Made by a program: the position numbers and the translations under genes. This document shows, one piece after another, positions 62,112-64,000 of a stretch of DNA of 64,000 nt (the first letter of the stretch is position 1; the number at the start of each line of letters is the position of its first letter). Source of the stretch: Halobacillus sp. Marseille-P3879 (lineage in GTDB: Bacteria; Bacillota; Bacilli; Bacillales; Halobacillaceae); NCBI RefSeq assembly GCF_900240285.1, contig NZ_OESS01000001.1, positions 930,001 through 994,000 on the forward strand, read 5' to 3'. The notes beneath the pieces are model-generated. The model had not been told where the DNA came from. It made no database searches and was given only the letters and a program-made list of their open reading frames with translations.

Positions 62112-62693
62112 ATGCTTAAGATCGAAAAGAGTAAGGTAGTCGAAACGATACGGAATCGTCGGTCCATAAAGAAATTCAAAAGCACCCCCATTGATCCGGA
62201 TATGATCATTGACTTGTTAAATGATGCGGTGTGGGCTCCGAATCATGGGGTGAGAGAACCCTGGCGTTTCATGCTGTTTATGGATGAAGGAAAAGAAACT
62301 ATCGTTGAAGCCCTGCAAAATGAGGATCAGCGCGGGAAACTATCAACGAAAAATCTTGAAAAACTGATCGAACGATACCGTCATATCCCTGCTCACTTAG
62401 TGGTCGTGATGGAGGAGAGTGATAAGAAAAAAGTGTGGGAGGAGGATTTTGCAGCTACAAGTGCATTAATTCAAAACCTTCAACTGCTTGGCTGGGAGAA
62501 AGGGCTCGGAATGATATGGAAGACCAATCAGTACATAAATTCCAGCTCGTTTTGTGAAGATATTGGGATTAAAGAAAATGAGAAGATTGTCGGGATTATT
62601 CATATGGGTTATCCAGAAGAGGTACCAAAAGCCCAGAATCGAACGAAAGCTGAAGAAAAAATAACAGTAATCGATAAAAAGGAGAGGTTATAA
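62112..62693 (+). CDS. Nitroreductase-family flavoprotein in an iron operon
   Basis: A 193-aa FMN protein: RNRRSIKKFKSTPIDPDMI, the NHGVREPWRFMLF cofactor loop, and LGWEKGLGMIWKT at the dimer core; related to YdjA. Immediately followed (1 nt) by an iron-siderophore binding protein and permease and preceded by two Fur boxes, it may reduce ferric siderophores or nitro compounds. ATG after GGAGTGAGGAA. Confidence 0.85.
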   Translation: MLKIEKSKVVETIRNRRSIKKFKSTPIDPDMIIDLLNDAVWAPNHGVREPWRFMLFMDEGKETIVEALQNEDQRGKLSTKNLEKLIERYRHIPAHLVVVMEESDKKKVWEEDFAATSALIQNLQLLGWEKGLGMIWKTNQYINSSSFCEDIGIKENEKIVGIIHMGYPEEVPKAQNRTKAEEKITVIDKKERL

Positions 62694-62694
62694 A

Positions 62695-63669
62695 ATGAAA
62701 AATAAATGGGGAATAGGGAGTCTGCTCGTATTATCGTTAGTATTATCGGCGTGTGGGAGCCAGTCAGACGACACGTCGGGGGATTCAGAAGACCAGTCGA
62801 GTGATTCAGAAACTCGTGAAGTGGAGCACGCAATGGGGACTGCCGAAATTGAAGGGGAACCAGAACGCGTTGTATCGCTCTTCCAGGGAGCCAATGATGC
62901 GGCTGTGGCTCTAGATGTGGAGCCCGTTGCCATTGTTGAGTCCTGGGTGGAGAAGCCAGTCTATAAATACTTGCGGGATGATCTCGAAGGCGTAGAACAA
63001 GTAGGGGAAGAAACACAGCCTAACCTGGAAGAAGTAGCTAAACAGCAGCCTGATGTTATTTTTGCTAATAAAGACCGGCACGAGGATATTTATGATGAAC
63101 TTTCAGAAATTGCTCCTACGGTCATGGTTGATGAGATATATGGCTGGAAAGATACCGTGGATTTGATGGGTCAGGCCCTGGATAAAGAAGAAGACTCGGA
63201 TGAGCTGCTTGACGAATGGGATGAAAGAGTGGAAGATTTCAAATCGCAGATGGAAGAAGAAGGTCATTTCCCTGTTGAAGCCGCGATCACGAACTTCCGT
63301 GCTGATCATGCGAGAATTTTTTACACTGGCTTCGGTGGCGGAATTTTAAATGAGTTAGGCTTTGATCGCCCCGATAATCATCAAGAAGATACATGGGGAG
63401 TGAAATTAACGTCCAAGGAAAGTATTCCAGAAATGAATGCAGACGTCATCTTTAACTTTAATTCCGGAACGGAGAAAGACGAAATTCAGCAGACCTACGA
63501 AGAATGGACAAGTCATCCTCTCTGGCAGGAACTTGACGCTGTTCAAAACGACAATGTGCATAATGTTGATGAAGTAACATGGAACAGCGCAGGAGGTTAT
63601 ATTGCTGCTAACCATATGCTTGATGATTTGTATGAGATTTATGATTTAGAAGATCAAAATAACGACTAG
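62695..63669 (+). CDS. Iron-siderophore ABC transporter binding lipoprotein
   Basis: A 324-aa FecB/FhuD-type lipoprotein: lipobox LSAC, an acidic Ser/Asp linker, then PERVVSLFQGANDAAVAL and QPNLEEVAKQQPDVIFANKD of the TroA/FepB fold. Catches ferric siderophores (schizokinen- or hydroxamate-type possible, YfiY-like). AAAGGAGAGG precedes the ATG. Operon order: nitroreductase, binding protein, permease. Confidence 0.9.
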   Translation: MKNKWGIGSLLVLSLVLSACGSQSDDTSGDSEDQSSDSETREVEHAMGTAEIEGEPERVVSLFQGANDAAVALDVEPVAIVESWVEKPVYKYLRDDLEGVEQVGEETQPNLEEVAKQQPDVIFANKDRHEDIYDELSEIAPTVMVDEIYGWKDTVDLMGQALDKEEDSDELLDEWDERVEDFKSQMEEEGHFPVEAAITNFRADHARIFYTGFGGGILNELGFDRPDNHQEDTWGVKLTSKESIPEMNADVIFNFNSGTEKDEIQQTYEEWTSHPLWQELDAVQNDNVHNVDEVTWNSAGGYIAANHMLDDLYEIYDLEDQNND

Positions 63670-63670
63670 A

Positions 63671-63690
63671 GAAGAGAGGATCCTCTCTTC
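63671..63690. other. Perfect palindrome between binding-protein and permease genes
   Basis: GAAGAGAGGATCCTCTCTTC, followed by TTCTGTCTGTC. As RNA it would form a hairpin that may stabilise the upstream message or partly terminate, lowering permease levels. Confidence 0.55.
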
Positions 63691-63719
63691 TTCTGTCTGT
63701 CAAAGGATAAGGGCTCATT

Positions 63720-64000
63720 ATGTCTTACTTATTAAAAACAATGCGATCAAAAATCATAGGGACTGTCGCCGCCGTAATTATATTTCTTGCTGCTTTTCTC
63801 TCAAGCTTATATTTTGGTCAGACTGCTATTGTGGTTGAAGATATTGTTCAAGCATTTACTCGTTTTAATTCTTCTTCTATTAACCAGGTTGTCGTTTTGG
63901 ATGAGCGGCTGCCTCGAGCAGTGTTGGGTACTGTCATCGGCGCAAGTCTAGCTGTAGCAGGCGCTTTGATGCAGGCATTAACCGGGAATCCTCTAGCTTC
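63720..64000 (+). CDS. FecCD-family siderophore permease (3' partial)
   Basis: Open to the window end. Visible 93 residues hold the first helix (VAAVIIFLAAFLSSLYFG), then LDERLPRAVLGTVIGASLAV and AGALMQALTGNPLAS, the conserved FecCD signature. It forms the membrane channel for the binding protein above. AAGGATAAGGG precedes the ATG at 63720. A second permease and ATPase probably follow outside. Confidence 0.9.
   Translation, partial: MSYLLKTMRSKIIGTVAAVIIFLAAFLSSLYFGQTAIVVEDIVQAFTRFNSSSINQVVVLDERLPRAVLGTVIGASLAVAGALMQALTGNPLA

Overview
The window looks like a chromosome segment of a moderately halophilic or halotolerant Bacillaceae bacterium, Halobacillus-like; the genus is an inference. Support: strong AGGAGG-type ribosome binding sites, many GTG/TTG starts, sigma-A boxes with 17-bp spacers, sporulation gene cwlJ with a sigma-E-type promoter, a Ktr potassium system, a GbsR-type osmolyte regulator, and many genes with clear B. 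subtilis counterparts (helD, gdnCD, ydaD/ydaE, fraX, cwlJ, yoaS-yozG-yoaT). No rRNA, tRNA, intact insertion sequence, phage or CRISPR array was seen.

Layout. 1-4.9 kb: response regulator (cut by the window edge), sensor kinase, ABC ATPase and FtsX-type permease, an envelope-stress or peptide-detoxification module. 5-13 kb: DUF2200, GbsR-type regulator, DUF3231 protein, a guanidine-I riboswitch with the paired exporters gdnCD, glycerol dehydrogenase, a MocR regulator with an MFS pump. 13-18.3 kb: HelD, an SdpR/SdpI-type pair, and a second histidyl-tRNA synthetase behind what reads as a ribosome-mediated His attenuator. 18.3-24 kb: YtkA lipoprotein beside a broken PepSY gene, a structured repeat, then a D-malate/tartrate module (GntR, dehydrogenase, DASS transporter) with matched operators. 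24-36 kb: ydaDE-like stress operon, YeeE/YedE transporter, AraC regulator, catalase, lipoprotein, gamma-glutamyl enzyme pair, Ktr system, class A beta-lactamase. 36-45 kb: cwlJ, glycosyltransferase, galU, then a PrpR-like regulator with KdgT-type permease, four-carbon sugar-acid kinase and PdxA2. 45-58 kb: small membrane proteins, yoaS-yozG-yoaT-like group, EamA and DUF2254 proteins, LVIVD propeller protein, MBL hydrolase, Lrp regulator, TetR-MFS pair. 58-64 kb: small genes (RraA, FraX, 2H phosphoesterase, GNAT), then a Fur-box-preceded iron operon cut by the window end.

Most prominent signal: positions 16785-17011, where a sigma-A promoter, a 15-codon leader peptide with three consecutive His codons and mutually exclusive hairpins precede hisS. 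Firmicutes usually control aminoacyl-tRNA synthetases by T-boxes, so a peptide-leader attenuator here would be unusual. Other notable items are twin operators placed inside both divergent promoters of the malate module, twin TetR operators, a 3-copy interspersed repeat, two remnants of the same nucleotide-kinase-like gene 46 kb apart, and a PrpR-like regulator whose AAA+ domain has lost its sigma-54-contact loop.
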